DNA of 64,000 bases, taken from the NCBI RefSeq assembly GCF_021390935.1, contig NZ_JAJPUI010000006.1:62001-126000 (forward strand). The letters run 5' to 3'. This DNA comes from Streptomyces sp. CC228A. Lineage in GTDB: Bacteria; Actinomycetota; Actinomycetes; Streptomycetales; Streptomycetaceae. The position numbers were made by a program, and so were the translations under genes. Positions 17,287 to 25,960 of the stretch are shown piece by piece. The notes under the pieces were generated by a model. It searched no databases. It was not told the origin of the DNA and saw only the letters and a program-made list of their open reading frames with translations. Positions within the stretch are counted from its first letter, which is position 1. Each line of letters opens with the position of its first letter.

Positions 17287-17972
17287 GCCTTCGCCCCCAT
17301 CGTGACGCGCAGGGCCGCGATGCCCCGGGAGCCGTACGCCTTCACCGAGCCGAGGGATATGCCCAGCGTCTCGGCGACCTGCGCCTCGGTCATGTCCGCG
17401 AAGTAGCGCAGCACCAGCACCTCGCGCTGGCGGCGCTGGAGCTTGCGCATGGCCTTGATCAGGTCGTCGCGCTCCAGCTGGTCGTAGGCGCCCTCCTCCG
17501 CGCTGGCCATGTCCGGCATCGGCTTGGAGAGCAGCTTCAGGCCGAGGATGCGGCGGCGCAGCGTGGACCGGGAGAGGTTGACGACGGTCTGCCGCAGGTA
17601 GGCGAGGGTCTTCTCGGGGTCGCGGACCCGCCGGCGGGCGGAGTGCACGCGGATGAACGCCTCCTGGACGACGTCCTCGCAGGACGCGGTGTCGTCGAGC
17701 AGCAGGGCGGCGAGACCGAGCAGCGACCGGTAGTGGGCGCGGTACGTCTCGGTGAGGTGGTCGACGGTGGTCCCCGACGTCATCGTCCCGATCGTCTCGC
17801 CGGCGGCGTCACGGGCGGACGGCACGCGGGAGCGTCCGCGCTTCGCGGCGGGCATGGGAGCGATCACCGGCATGCCGCCGGCCCGCGGGCTCCGCTGGGG
17901 CCGCAGCAGCGGGAGAACGCCTGTGCCGCCGCGGAACGGGCCCGCTGTTCTGATGTCGAGTACCTCTGCCAC
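17283..17972 (-). CDS. RNA polymerase sigma factor, SigE family (group IV/ECF type)
   Basis: A 229-residue sigma factor with region 2 at about residues 75-140 (YRAHYRSLLGLAALLLDD, CEDVVQEAFIRVH) and region 4 at about 165-222 (LRRRQREVLVLRYFADM-like, 'EAQVAETLGISLGSVKAY'). The SVKAYGSRGIAALR ending is typical of the actinobacterial SigE-type ECF group. The start at 17972 gives a 60-residue leader; a start at the MPVIAPMPAAK methionine (about 17873) is also possible. The downstream membrane gene overlaps it by four bases. What signal it answers to cannot be read from the sequence. Confidence 0.88.
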   Translation of the reverse strand: MAEVLDIRTAGPFRGGTGVLPLLRPQRSPRAGGMPVIAPMPAAKRGRSRVPSARDAAGETIGTMTSGTTVDHLTETYRAHYRSLLGLAALLLDDTASCEDVVQEAFIRVHSARRRVRDPEKTLAYLRQTVVNLSRSTLRRRILGLKLLSKPMPDMASAEEGAYDQLERDDLIKAMRKLQRRQREVLVLRYFADMTEAQVAETLGISLGSVKAYGSRGIAALRVTMGAKA

Positions 17973-18221
17973 GCCTGTTGGACACGTCGCCCCCCGTCAG
18001 GGTTGTACGCGCACGTCTCCCTTTTTGACGGTGCGTCGTTCGCCCTCATCGCGTATCCGCTCTTCCCCTGGCCCCGTTCGCGTCAGCACGCAGGGCGACC
18101 ACCGGGGCGCTCGCCGCCGGCCCCGACCCCGGCGGGCCAGCGCCCTCGAACATGCCATAGCCCCAGTTCAAGCGGCATCTTTCGAAGGCTTGCGCGCAGG
18201 GCGTCCACTGATCCTACAAAG

Positions 18222-19415
18222 CTACGGCGCCGGATCCAGCGGGTATCCGGGCGAGGGCCCGTAACCGCCCGCGGTGGGCGATTCGTCGTCCCGTACGGGG
18301 TCCGCGGGAAGCCGCGCGGACGGTACGCAGCGCCCCGGTGCGGGGCCGCGGGGCGCGGCGGCGAGTTCCGCCGCCACGAGCTCGGCGATCTGCGCGGTGT
18401 TCAGCGCCGCGCCCTTGCGCAGGTTGTCGCCGCACACGAAGAACTCCAGGGCCCGCTCGTCGTCCAGGGAGCGCCGCACCCGCCCCACCCAGGTCGGGTC
18501 GGTGCCCACGACGTCGGACGGGGTCGGGAAGTCCCCGGCGGCGGGGTCGTCGTACAGCACGACGCCCGGCGCCGCCGCGAGGGCGTGGTGGGCCTTGGCG
18601 ACGGTCACGGGGCGTTCGAAGCGGGCGTGCACCGCGACGGAGTGCGCGGTGACCACGGGGACCCGCACGCAGGTGGCGGAGACCCGCAGCTCCGGCAGGT
18701 CGAGGACCTTGCGGGCCTCGGCGCGCACGCGCAGCTCCTCGGAGGACCAGCCGCCCTCCTGGGGGGTGCCGCACCAGGGGACCACGTTGAGCGCGAGCGG
18801 GGCCGGGAAGGGCCCGTTCCGGTCGTCGCCGAGGGCCCTGCGTACGTCTCCGGGGGCCGCGCCCAGCTCCGTGCCGGCGACCGCCGCGAGCTGGCCGCGC
18901 AGGGCGGCGACGCCGTCCTGTCCCGCGCCGCTCGCCGCCTGGTACGCGGAGACGACCAGCTCGGTCAGCCCGAACTGGGCGTGCAGCGCGCCGACCGCGA
19001 CGATCAGCGCGAGCGTGGTGCAGCCGGGGCTCGCGACGATGCCGCGGGGCCGCTCGCGGGCGGCGTCCGGGTTCAGCTCGGGGACGACGAGCGGGACGTC
19101 GGGGTGCGCGCGGAACGCGGGCGAGGCGTCGACGACGACCGCGCCCCGGGCGGCGGCGACCGGCGCCCAGTGGGCGGCGACCTCCTCCGGCACCAGGAAG
19201 ACGGCGACGTCGACCCCGTCGAGGGAGTCCTCGCCCAGGGCGAGGACCTCGGTCTCCACCCCGCGCACGGCCAGCTTGCGGCCGGCTGAGCGCGGGGAGG
19301 CGAGCAGGCGGATGTCGCCCCAGACGTCGGCGTGCTGCGACAGGATCTGGAGCAGCACCGCGCCGGCGGCTCCGGTCGCTCCGACGACCGCGAGCGCCGG
19401 CTTGCGGCGGCTCAT
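18222..19415 (-). CDS. asd: Aspartate-semialdehyde dehydrogenase
   Basis: Catalyses NADPH-dependent reduction of aspartyl phosphate to aspartate semialdehyde, the second step toward lysine, threonine, methionine and diaminopimelate. The 397-residue product has the N-terminal NADP-binding GATGAAG (12-18), the catalytic Cys132 in SPGCTTLAL, and the 'RVPVVTAHSVAVHARFE' segment. A C-terminal extension after about residue 345 (Pro/Gly-rich) is longer than in enterobacterial enzymes. It starts 18 bp after the ask stop, so the two form an operon in the order ask-asd, as is common in actinobacteria. Confidence 0.95.
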   Translation of the reverse strand: MSRRKPALAVVGATGAAGAVLLQILSQHADVWGDIRLLASPRSAGRKLAVRGVETEVLALGEDSLDGVDVAVFLVPEEVAAHWAPVAAARGAVVVDASPAFRAHPDVPLVVPELNPDAARERPRGIVASPGCTTLALIVAVGALHAQFGLTELVVSAYQAASGAGQDGVAALRGQLAAVAGTELGAAPGDVRRALGDDRNGPFPAPLALNVVPWCGTPQEGGWSSEELRVRAEARKVLDLPELRVSATCVRVPVVTAHSVAVHARFERPVTVAKAHHALAAAPGVVLYDDPAAGDFPTPSDVVGTDPTWVGRVRRSLDDERALEFFVCGDNLRKGAALNTAQIAELVAAELAAAPRGPAPGRCVPSARLPADPVRDDESPTAGGYGPSPGYPLDPAP

Positions 19416-19433
19416 CGAGGTGGCCCGACCGGT

Positions 19434-19955
19434 TTACCGGCCGGTGCCGCCGTAGACGACCGCCTCGGCCGAGTCGCTGTCCAGACCGAAGGCGGTGTGG
19501 ACGGCGCGGACGGCTTCGTTGACGTCGTCGGCGCGGGTCACGACCGAGATGCGGATCTCGGAGGTCGAGATCAGCTCGATGTTCACGCCCGCGTCCGACA
19601 GCGCCTCGAAGAAGGAGGCGGTGACGCCCGGGTTGGTCTTCATCCCGGCGCCGACGAGGGAGATCTTGCCGATCTGGTCGTCGTACCGCAGGGACTCGAA
19701 GCCGATGGCGGCCTTCTGCTTCTCCAGGGCGTCGATGGCCTTGCGGCCCTCGGTCTTGGGCAGTGTGAAGGAGATGTCCGTGAGACCGGTCGAGGCGGCG
19801 GAGACGTTCTGCACCACCATGTCGAGGTTGATCTCGGCGTCCGCGATGGTGCGGAAGATCGCGGCGGCCTCGCCCGGCTTGTCGGGCACGCCGACGACGG
19901 TGATCTTCGCCTCGGAGGTGTCGTGCGCGACACCGGAGATGATGGCCTGCTCCAC
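19434..19955 (-). CDS. Aspartate kinase beta subunit from an internal in-frame start (predicted)
   Basis: The GTG at 19955-19953 begins VEQAIISGVAHDTSEAK, equivalent to the MEEAVLTGVATDKSEAK start of the Corynebacterium glutamicum LysC beta subunit. GAGGGGA on the minus strand (19969-19963) lies seven bases upstream. The product would be 173 residues, nearly the size of the known beta subunit, and consists of the two ACT domains. Alpha2-beta2 organisation is established for this enzyme class; that this start is used here is inference. Confidence 0.6.
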   Translation of the reverse strand: MEQAIISGVAHDTSEAKITVVGVPDKPGEAAAIFRTIADAEINLDMVVQNVSAASTGLTDISFTLPKTEGRKAIDALEKQKAAIGFESLRYDDQIGKISLVGAGMKTNPGVTASFFEALSDAGVNIELISTSEIRISVVTRADDVNEAVRAVHTAFGLDSDSAEAVVYGGTGR

Positions 19956-20705
19956 CTTGCGGTCCCCTCGCGGTTCGTTGCTGACCCACGTGCCCTGGAG
20001 CCCGGAGAAGGACGACCGGACGTGGATCGGGATGTTGTAACGGCGTGCGTACTCGACGCAGCGGTGCAGCAGCACCTTGGAGCCGGAGCTGGCGAGCTCC
20101 AGCATGTCCTCGAAGGAGATCCAGTCGATCTTCCGGGCCTTCTTCACGACCCGGGGGTCGGCGGTGAAGACGCCGTCGACGTCCGTGTAGATCTCGCACA
20201 CCTCGGCGTCCAGCGCCGCGGCGAGGGCCACGGCGGTGGTGTCGGAACCGCCCCGGCCGAGGGTGGTGATGTCCTTCTTGTCCTGGGAGACGCCCTGGAA
20301 GCCGGCGACGATGGCGATGTTGCCCTCGTCCAGCGCCGTGCGGATCCGGCCCGGCGTGACATCGATGATGCGCGCCTTGTTGTGGACCGAGTCGGTGATG
20401 ACGCCTGCCTGGCTGCCGGTGAAGGACTGGGCCTCGTGGCCCAGGTTTTTGATCGCCATCGCCAGCAGGGCCATGGAGATCCGCTCCCCGGCGGTCAGCA
20501 GCATGTCGAACTCACGTCCGGCAGGCATCGGGGATACCTGCTCGGCGAGTTCGATCAGCTCGTCCGTCGTGTCGCCCATCGCGGAAACCACGACGACCAC
20601 CTGGTGGCCGTTCTTCTTGGCTTCGACGATTCGCTTGGCGACGCGCTTGATGCCCTCGGCATCGGCAACGGAGGAGCCTCCGTACTTCTGCACGACAAGG
20701 CCCAC
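19434..20705 (-). CDS. lysC: Aspartate kinase (alpha subunit), class with two ACT domains
   Basis: Phosphorylates aspartate to open the aspartate-family amino-acid pathway. The 423-residue protein begins GLVVQKYGGSSVAD with the kinase KYGGSS motif and continues with 'TLGRGGSDTTAVALAAALDA' for substrate/ATP binding. Two ACT domains occupy about residues 265-410; these bind Lys/Thr for feedback inhibition in homologues. GTG at 20705 has GAGGAG nine bases upstream. A second start at 19955 inside the gene probably gives the beta subunit (listed separately). asd follows after 18 bp. Also called ask in Streptomyces. Confidence 0.95.
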   Translation of the reverse strand: MGLVVQKYGGSSVADAEGIKRVAKRIVEAKKNGHQVVVVVSAMGDTTDELIELAEQVSPMPAGREFDMLLTAGERISMALLAMAIKNLGHEAQSFTGSQAGVITDSVHNKARIIDVTPGRIRTALDEGNIAIVAGFQGVSQDKKDITTLGRGGSDTTAVALAAALDAEVCEIYTDVDGVFTADPRVVKKARKIDWISFEDMLELASSGSKVLLHRCVEYARRYNIPIHVRSSFSGLQGTWVSNEPRGDRKVEQAIISGVAHDTSEAKITVVGVPDKPGEAAAIFRTIADAEINLDMVVQNVSAASTGLTDISFTLPKTEGRKAIDALEKQKAAIGFESLRYDDQIGKISLVGAGMKTNPGVTASFFEALSDAGVNIELISTSEIRISVVTRADDVNEAVRAVHTAFGLDSDSAEAVVYGGTGR

Positions 20706-21124
20706 GTGCGCTCCTCGCTCAGTCCGTTTGCGGTCGGCTCAGTCTAACGAGCGGCCGGGAAAGGACTCCGAAGTGTCACATCGTGAGATGTCCCGCTCAA
20801 CCAGTGATCATCCGGTAGCACCCGGCGTCGGCCCGGCGGCTCGTGGAGCCTCCGGACCGGTCCCTTCCTGGCCGCTCACGCCGCCCCTGCCCCGGCCGGG
20901 GCGGCCTAAGCGGAACGTGTCCCGAGTCACACCCCGGGACGCCGGGGCCCGATGGCCGCGCGGCGGGGCGCCGCGGGCCTCAGGGCCGCGTGCCGGGCAG
21001 CGCCCCAGCGGCTGCCCTGCCGGGCGGGTACGGGCGGGTACGGGCCGGCCCCCGCCGCTCCGCCTCCGCGACCACACCGGCAGGCACCCGCCTACAGGCG
21101 CGGACGCTGCGCGCCGTTGAAGGG
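20706..21124. other. Intergenic region carrying the ask promoter
   Basis: No gene in 419 bp. On the minus strand a -10-like TAGACT (20746-20741) lies about 35 bp upstream of the ask start and is a plausible promoter element; I could not find a strong -35. AT-richer sequence at 20770-20815 includes cacatcgtgagatgt, an imperfect inverted repeat. The remainder is GC-rich without structure I can name. Confidence 0.4.
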
Positions 21125-21790
21125 TCAGGAAGGGTGGTGGGCGCGCAGGCCCAGGGGGGCGGCGATCTCCTGGACCATCACGCGGCCCGCCTCCTCCGCG
21201 AGGTCCTCGTCCTCGTCCGCCTCGTCCGTGTCGAGCCCGTCCAGCGCTTCGAGCGGCTGGTCCAGGCGCACGTGCGCGACCAGCGACTGCAGGGCGCGGA
21301 GGGTGGCGGAGGCGGTCGGACCCCAGTTGGAGAAGTACGAGAACTGCCACCACCACAGGGCCTCGGTGGTGCGGCCCGCCCGGTAGTGGGCGAGGCCGTG
21401 CCGCAGGTCCATGACGATGTCGGCGAGGCTGTCGGAGATCCGCGACGGGACGGGCGCCCTGCGCGGCTCGTAGGGGTCGAAGACCTCCGAGAAGACGTCG
21501 ACCGGGTCCAGCATCACGGCGAACCGCTCCCGCAGCTCGTCGACGTCCAGGTCGGGGCCCGTGTCCGGCTCGTACCGCTCGTCCGGGACGATGTCCTCGT
21601 GCGCGCCGAGCCTGCCCCCGGCCAGCAGCAGCTGCGAGACCTCCAGCAGCAGGAACGGTACGGCACTGTCGGGTTCGTCCCCCTTGGCCACTTCCGTGAC
21701 GGCCACGATGAAGGACTCGATGGAGTCGGCGACCTGGACCGCGAAGCTGTCCGGGTCGAGGGAGTGGGCATGGAGTGTGGCGTCAGACAT
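21125..21790 (-). CDS. DUF5063 domain protein
   Basis: A 221-residue soluble acidic protein (many Asp/Glu; C-terminal 'DTDEADEDEDLAEEAG') of the DUF5063 family, function unknown. Conserved features include 'FIVAVTEVAKGDEPDSAVPF' and 'DLRHGLAHYRAGRTTEALWWWQFSYFSNWG'. The ATG at 21790 overlaps the recR stop by eight bases, so it is translated from the same transcript as recR; a longer frame to 21859 reads as arginine-rich leader within recR and is rejected. Its constant position beside recR in Streptomyces suggests a related cellular context but not necessarily DNA repair. Confidence 0.8.
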   Translation of the reverse strand: MSDATLHAHSLDPDSFAVQVADSIESFIVAVTEVAKGDEPDSAVPFLLLEVSQLLLAGGRLGAHEDIVPDERYEPDTGPDLDVDELRERFAVMLDPVDVFSEVFDPYEPRRAPVPSRISDSLADIVMDLRHGLAHYRAGRTTEALWWWQFSYFSNWGPTASATLRALQSLVAHVRLDQPLEALDGLDTDEADEDEDLAEEAGRVMVQEIAAPLGLRAHHPS

Positions 21791-22382
21791 CGAGGAGTCG
21801 TCTCCCTTCGAACGCCCGACCGAGCGTGACCTCGTCGGCGTATTCCAGGTCGCCGCCAACGGGGAGCCCGCTGGCGAGACGCGTGACCTTCAGGCCCATG
21901 GGCTTGACCATCCGCGCCAGGTACGTCGCGGTGGCCTCCCCCTCCAGGTTGGGGTCGGTCGCCAGGATCAGCTCGGTGACCGTGCCGTCCGCGAGGCGGG
22001 CCAGCAGCTCCCGGATCCGCAGGTCGTCGGGGCCGACACCCTCGATGGGGCTGATCGCGCCGCCGAGCACTTGGTAGCGCCCGCGGAACTCGCGGGTCCG
22101 CTCGATGGCGACGACGTCCTTCGGCTCCTCGACGACGCAGATGACGGCGTCGTCGCGGCGGGCGTCCCGGCAGATGCCGCAGCGCTCCTCCTGGGCGACG
22201 TTGCCGCACACCACGCAGAACCGGACCTTCTCCTTGACCTCCAGCAGGGCGTGGGCGAGCCGCCGCACGTCGGCGGGCTCCGCCTGCAGGATGTGGAAGG
22301 CGATCCGCTGCGCGCTCTTGGGACCGACGCCCGGCAGCCTGCCGAGCTCGTCGATGAGGTCCTGGACCACGCCTTCGTACAA
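21783..22382 (-). CDS. recR: Recombination mediator RecR
   Basis: Acts with RecF/RecO to load RecA at gaps. The 199-residue length is standard. Domains in order: helix-hairpin-helix (about 10-30, LGRLPGVGPKSAQR), a C4 zinc finger (Cys56, Cys59, Cys68, Cys71), and a Toprim domain (about 79-175, 'ICVVEEPKDVVAIERT', 'LATDPNLEGEATA'), then the conserved 'RLASGLPVGGDLEYADEVTL'. It lies downstream of ybaB, the usual bacterial order, and overlaps DUF5063 downstream. Start ATG at 22382. Confidence 0.97.
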   Translation of the reverse strand: MYEGVVQDLIDELGRLPGVGPKSAQRIAFHILQAEPADVRRLAHALLEVKEKVRFCVVCGNVAQEERCGICRDARRDDAVICVVEEPKDVVAIERTREFRGRYQVLGGAISPIEGVGPDDLRIRELLARLADGTVTELILATDPNLEGEATATYLARMVKPMGLKVTRLASGLPVGGDLEYADEVTLGRAFEGRRLLDV

Positions 22383-22583
22383 CGGAACGCCTCTCCGGGA
22401 GTGCAGTCTTGGTGCTTACGGTAGTTGGTGGGGGACGGGCGGCAGAAGACCCGACGGCGCGGCCGCCGTTCGCGCGCGCCCCCGGACCGGTGCGGCTCGG
22501 AGCCGGTCCCGCTCCGATGCGGCTCCGGCCGGAGCCGGGGGCCGTACCGCCGGGCCCGCGTGGGGCCCGGGTGCCCGTGCGGC

Positions 22584-22919
22584 TCAGAAGGGCAGGCCGG
22601 GCATCCCGCCGAGGCCCTGGGCGAGCGGGCCGAGCTTCTGCTGCTGGAGCGCCTGCGCGTTCTCGTTCGCCGCGTGGACGGCGGCCACGACGAGGTCGGC
22701 GAGCGTCTCGGTGTCCTCCGGGTCCACCGCCTTCGGGTCGATGACGAGGGAGCGCAGCTCGCCCGCGCCGGTGACCGTGGCCTTCACCAGCCCGCCGCCC
22801 GCCTGGCCGTCCACCTCGGTGCGGGCCAGTTCCTCCTGCGCCCGCGCGAGGTCCTGCTGCATCTTCTGCGCCTGCTGGAGGATCTGCTGCATGTTGGCCT
22901 GGCCACCACCGGGGATCAC
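22584..22919 (-). CDS. YbaB/EbfC nucleoid-associated protein
   Basis: A 111-residue DNA-binding protein that forms dimers; homologues bind DNA and sit next to recR. It begins VIPGGGQANMQQILQQAQKM, with the Gln-rich helix, followed by 'GLVKATVTGAGELRSLVIDP' and ends 'GPLAQGLGGMPGLPF', typical of Streptomyces YbaB. I chose GTG at 22919 because AGGAG (minus strand, 22929-22925) lies five bases upstream and the family begins here; the longer frame to 23012 is not family sequence. About 200 bp separate it from recR. Confidence 0.92.
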   Translation of the reverse strand: MIPGGGQANMQQILQQAQKMQQDLARAQEELARTEVDGQAGGGLVKATVTGAGELRSLVIDPKAVDPEDTETLADLVVAAVHAANENAQALQQQKLGPLAQGLGGMPGLPF

Positions 22920-23391
22920 GGTCACTCCTGTCGATATCGACGACACGTCTTCATCACTCACCGCCGAGCCTACGTGGTCCGCGGGCGGCCCGCCCGACGC
23001 ACACCGGTCCACTCTTTGGGGTGAAGCCCGGGCGCGCCCTCTACCTGATCACGCCCCTCTTGCGGGCGGAAATCCCGTGATTTCGCTCCCGCGACCCACC
23101 ATTCGGAGGTAGGAAGGGCCCTGCGCGCCGCGCGGCGGCCGCACCACCGCCCGCGGCGGGACGGCACCCGCACCCCGCCGCCCGCCCCGCAGCCCGTCCG
23201 ACACCCCGCCCGACCGCACCACCCGATCCCGCAGGCCGACCCCGCACCGCAGCCCGACGCCACAAGCCCGTCACCGCAGCGGACCCGACTCCCCCGGCGC
23301 GCCACCGCGCGCCGCGGCCGGGACCCGCAGTCCGTCACCGTACATCGCCGCACGTCACGCAGCGTGACGCTGAGCGCAGAGGAGTGCCCCG
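22920..23391. other. Divergent intergenic region, 472 bp
   Basis: Holds the promoters of ybaB (minus) and the SLATT gene (plus). A TAGGCT at about 22970 on the minus strand is a possible -10 for ybaB. The right part is GC-rich with repeated cccgcaccgcagcccg-type words. No gene or RNA element is recognisable. Confidence 0.4.
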
Positions 23392-24114
23392 GTGAGCCAG
23401 CCGGAGATGCAGCCCGGGGGGCCCGCCCGGGGGGAGGACCTGACCGGGCGGCCGTTCCCCCTAGGCGACTGGGGCGAGCCGGCCGAGCGGCTGCACGAGC
23501 TCTACCGCTGGGTGGAGGAGACCGCCCTGCGCACCGCGGACTGGTACCTCGCCGACCGGGTGTGGAAGCGCCGCGGCGCCCGCGCGCTGCGCGGCGGTAC
23601 GGCGCTGTGCGCGGTGCTCGGGGCGGCGCTTCCGCTGCTCGACCTGACGGGCGCCGTCGCGGGCGCCGCGGGCTGGGGCTACCTGTCGCTGCTGCTCGCG
23701 GCGGCGTGCATCGCGGGCGACCGGTACTTCGGCCTGACGTCCGGCTGGATGCGGGACGTGGCCACCGCGCAGGCCGTGCACCGGCGGCTCCAGGCCCTCC
23801 AGTTCGACTGGGCGTCGGAGAGCGTGCGGGAGGTGCTGGGCCCCGCCGAGGGCACGGCGGGCGAGGCGGCGGAGCGGTGCCTGACCATCCTCCGGCGGTT
23901 CACGGAGGACGTGACGGAGCTGGTGCGGTCGGAGACGGCCGACTGGATGGTCGAGTTCCGCTCCGGCCCCGCCCCGCTGATGACGCAGTTCTTCAACGGG
24001 CACGGGGCGCGCCCCGAGGCGCCCGGCGACCGCGGCCACCTCAGCGGCCGCTTCCCGCTGCCGCCCCCCACCCGGCCGAACATGCCGCGCCAGCGGCCCC
24101 CGGAGCCCCGCTGA
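23392..24114 (+). CDS. SLATT domain membrane protein
   Basis: A 240-residue protein with the SLATT arrangement: an N-terminal helical region (PAERLHELYRWVEETALRTADWYL), a pair of membrane helices (about 66-105, ALCAVLGAALPLLDLTGAVAG and GYLSLLLAAACIAGDRYFG), and a C-terminal helical domain (ATAQAVHRRLQALQFDW, 'LTILRRFTEDVTELVRSETADW'). SLATT proteins are proposed pore formers in conflict systems, but this one stands alone beside recR/ybaB and is a common Streptomyces chromosomal gene. GTG at 23392 is preceded by GAGGAG. The tail is Pro-rich. Confidence 0.8.
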   Translation: MSQPEMQPGGPARGEDLTGRPFPLGDWGEPAERLHELYRWVEETALRTADWYLADRVWKRRGARALRGGTALCAVLGAALPLLDLTGAVAGAAGWGYLSLLLAAACIAGDRYFGLTSGWMRDVATAQAVHRRLQALQFDWASESVREVLGPAEGTAGEAAERCLTILRRFTEDVTELVRSETADWMVEFRSGPAPLMTQFFNGHGARPEAPGDRGHLSGRFPLPPPTRPNMPRQRPPEPR

Positions 24115-24163
24115 CGGAGGCCGACGCCACGCCTGCGGGCCCCTCGGGGTCCGGGCGGCGGCC

Positions 24164-24814
24164 TCAACTGAAGATGATCATCGAGCCCTGGCCGAGGCTC
24201 CGGGTGGCCGCGGCGTGCAGCCCGAGCCAGACGTGCCGCTCCCGCGCGAAGGGGCTGTCGTCGTACGGCACCGGGGCGGCGGGCTCCTCCAGCGCCGTGG
24301 GGTGCCGGGGCGGCTCCGGCGGCGCGGGCGGGTTCGCGGGGTCGATGCCGATGGCGGGAGCCACGTACTCCAACTCCCGCAGCAGCCCCTGGGCGGAGCC
24401 CAGCGGGCCGCCCCCGGAGAGGAGTTCCTCGGTGGACAGCGGCGCGGCGAAGTCGACGGGGACGTACGCCCCGGCGTGGTCGTAGTGCCACACCAGATGG
24501 GACTGCTGCGCGGTCGACTCGAACATCTCCAGCAACTGCTCGTAGTCACCGCCCAGTTCGTCGACGGGCGTGACGGCGAGCCCGCACATCTGGAGCAGGT
24601 AGGCCCGGCGCAGGAAGTGCAGGGCGTCGTAGTCGAACCCGGCCACGGGCGCCACGTCCCCGGACAGCCCCGGCATGTAGGCGAAGACCGGCACGGCCGG
24701 GAGCCCCGCTTCCGTCAACGCCCGGTCGTAGGCGGCGATCTCCTCGGCGAAGGGGTTGTCGGGGCTGTGGCACAGCACATCGACCAGGGGGACCAGCCAC
24801 AGATCACAGGCCAA
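24164..24814 (-). CDS. Conserved hypothetical protein
   Basis: A 216-residue soluble protein I recognise as conserved in Streptomyces but cannot assign a function. It starts LACDLWLVPLVDVLCHSPDNPF and contains 'FAYMPGLSGDVAPVAGFDYDA', 'LQMCGLAVTPVDELGGDYEQ' and 'SHLVWHYDHAGAYVPVDF'. The TTG at 24814 is the likely start because family similarity begins there and AGAGG lies about nine bases upstream; no ATG or GTG fits. It converges on the SLATT gene with a 49-bp gap. No signal peptide or membrane segment. Confidence 0.65.
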   Translation of the reverse strand: MACDLWLVPLVDVLCHSPDNPFAEEIAAYDRALTEAGLPAVPVFAYMPGLSGDVAPVAGFDYDALHFLRRAYLLQMCGLAVTPVDELGGDYEQLLEMFESTAQQSHLVWHYDHAGAYVPVDFAAPLSTEELLSGGGPLGSAQGLLRELEYVAPAIGIDPANPPAPPEPPRHPTALEEPAAPVPYDDSPFARERHVWLGLHAAATRSLGQGSMIIFS

Positions 24815-25086
24815 CGGTTGACTGCCTCTCGCATCGGGGTGGTGGCGGCACCGGCACAGGTTAGCCGGGCCGTACAGCCCCCGGCCCCGCTCCGGCACAC
24901 GTGCTACCCGAATACCCACCCCGCTCCCGCCCCAAGCCGCCGCCGCCCCGCCCCGCACCCGCACAAGGGGCCGCTCCGGGCCGCGGCTCCCCCGCGGCGA
25001 GGGCCCGCGCGGGGAACCCCTCCGGAGAAACGCGGCGCCCGCGCGCGGCGGGAACCGCCGGACGGGTCACGGGTGTTGTCCCGTGT

Positions 25087-25659
25087 ATGGCGATCATCCA
25101 CAGGACCACACTGACCCCCACCAAGCTGGAACTCATCCGGGCATGGCTGCCCCGGCAGCCGTGGTACGCCGGGACGGGCGCCCCCGAGCTGGAGAAGGCC
25201 GGGGGGTTCCGGCTCGACGACCCGGAGGGCGAGGTCGGCATCGAGTTCATGGTCGTCACCGACACGTCCGGTGACGCCCCCGTGTCCTACCACGTGCCCC
25301 TCACCTACCGCGGGGCACCGCTCGACGGTGCGGGCGAGGAGGCGCTCGTCGGGACGGCCGAGCACGGCGTGCTGGGCAGGCGCTGGGTCTATGACGGGGT
25401 GCACGACCCGCTGCTCGTCGGACAGGTGCGGGAGCTGCTGCGCGGCCGGTCCGTGCCGCAGGCGCAGAGCCTGACGGACACCCCCGACCCGACCGTCGAG
25501 CCGTGGCTCGACGAGACCCTCGCCCGGGAGGACGGCGAACCGGCCCTCGACTTCGTACGGGTCCTGCGCGAGGGCCCGGCCGAGGGCCCCGGCGGCGTCC
25601 TGGCCGGGTGGGGCGACACGTCGCGGGGCGTCTTCGTCCGGCTCCGCGACGACCGGTAG
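25087..25659 (+). CDS. Maltokinase N-terminal cap-like domain protein
   Basis: A 190-residue protein beginning MAIIHRTTLTPTKLELIRAW with 'LPRQPWYAG', 'GEVGIEFMVVTDTSG' and 'YHVPLTYRGAPLDGA', which match the N-terminal cap domain of actinobacterial maltokinases (Mak). The kinase domain is absent, so it is a stand-alone cap domain, a form seen in Streptomyces. It probably has a binding rather than catalytic role. ATG at 25087; no strong ribosome site. No operon partner within 250 bp on the same strand. Confidence 0.7.
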   Translation: MAIIHRTTLTPTKLELIRAWLPRQPWYAGTGAPELEKAGGFRLDDPEGEVGIEFMVVTDTSGDAPVSYHVPLTYRGAPLDGAGEEALVGTAEHGVLGRRWVYDGVHDPLLVGQVRELLRGRSVPQAQSLTDTPDPTVEPWLDETLAREDGEPALDFVRVLREGPAEGPGGVLAGWGDTSRGVFVRLRDDR

Positions 25660-25960
25660 GCGCCACTGCCCCCACCCCGCCGGCCCCGCACCCCGCGGGA
25701 CCGGCGCACCGACGGAGGGCGCCCGCAGGCCGCACCCCGGCAGGCCCGGGGTGCGGCCTCCGCAGGGACCTCGGACCGGGGGAGCCTCCCGGCGCGCGCG
25801 GCCGCCTCCCGGAATGCCTCTGCCGCGGCACCCTCCGGGCTTGCACCGGGTCACTTGTCTGCCGGGCCGGCCGCCCGTAGGGCGACCCCATCGGCCGAGA
25901 GCGGCCATGCGTGCCCTTGCCGCTCAGGGGCAGGGGCACACGAACGAGATCCGCGTGAGG
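25660..25960. other. Convergent intergenic gap of 301 bp
   Basis: Separates the cap-domain gene from the end of the toxin gene. There is a GC-rich inverted segment near 25675-25745 (ggccgcaccccggc with gccccggg-type words) that may terminate transcription; otherwise nothing is seen. Confidence 0.35.
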
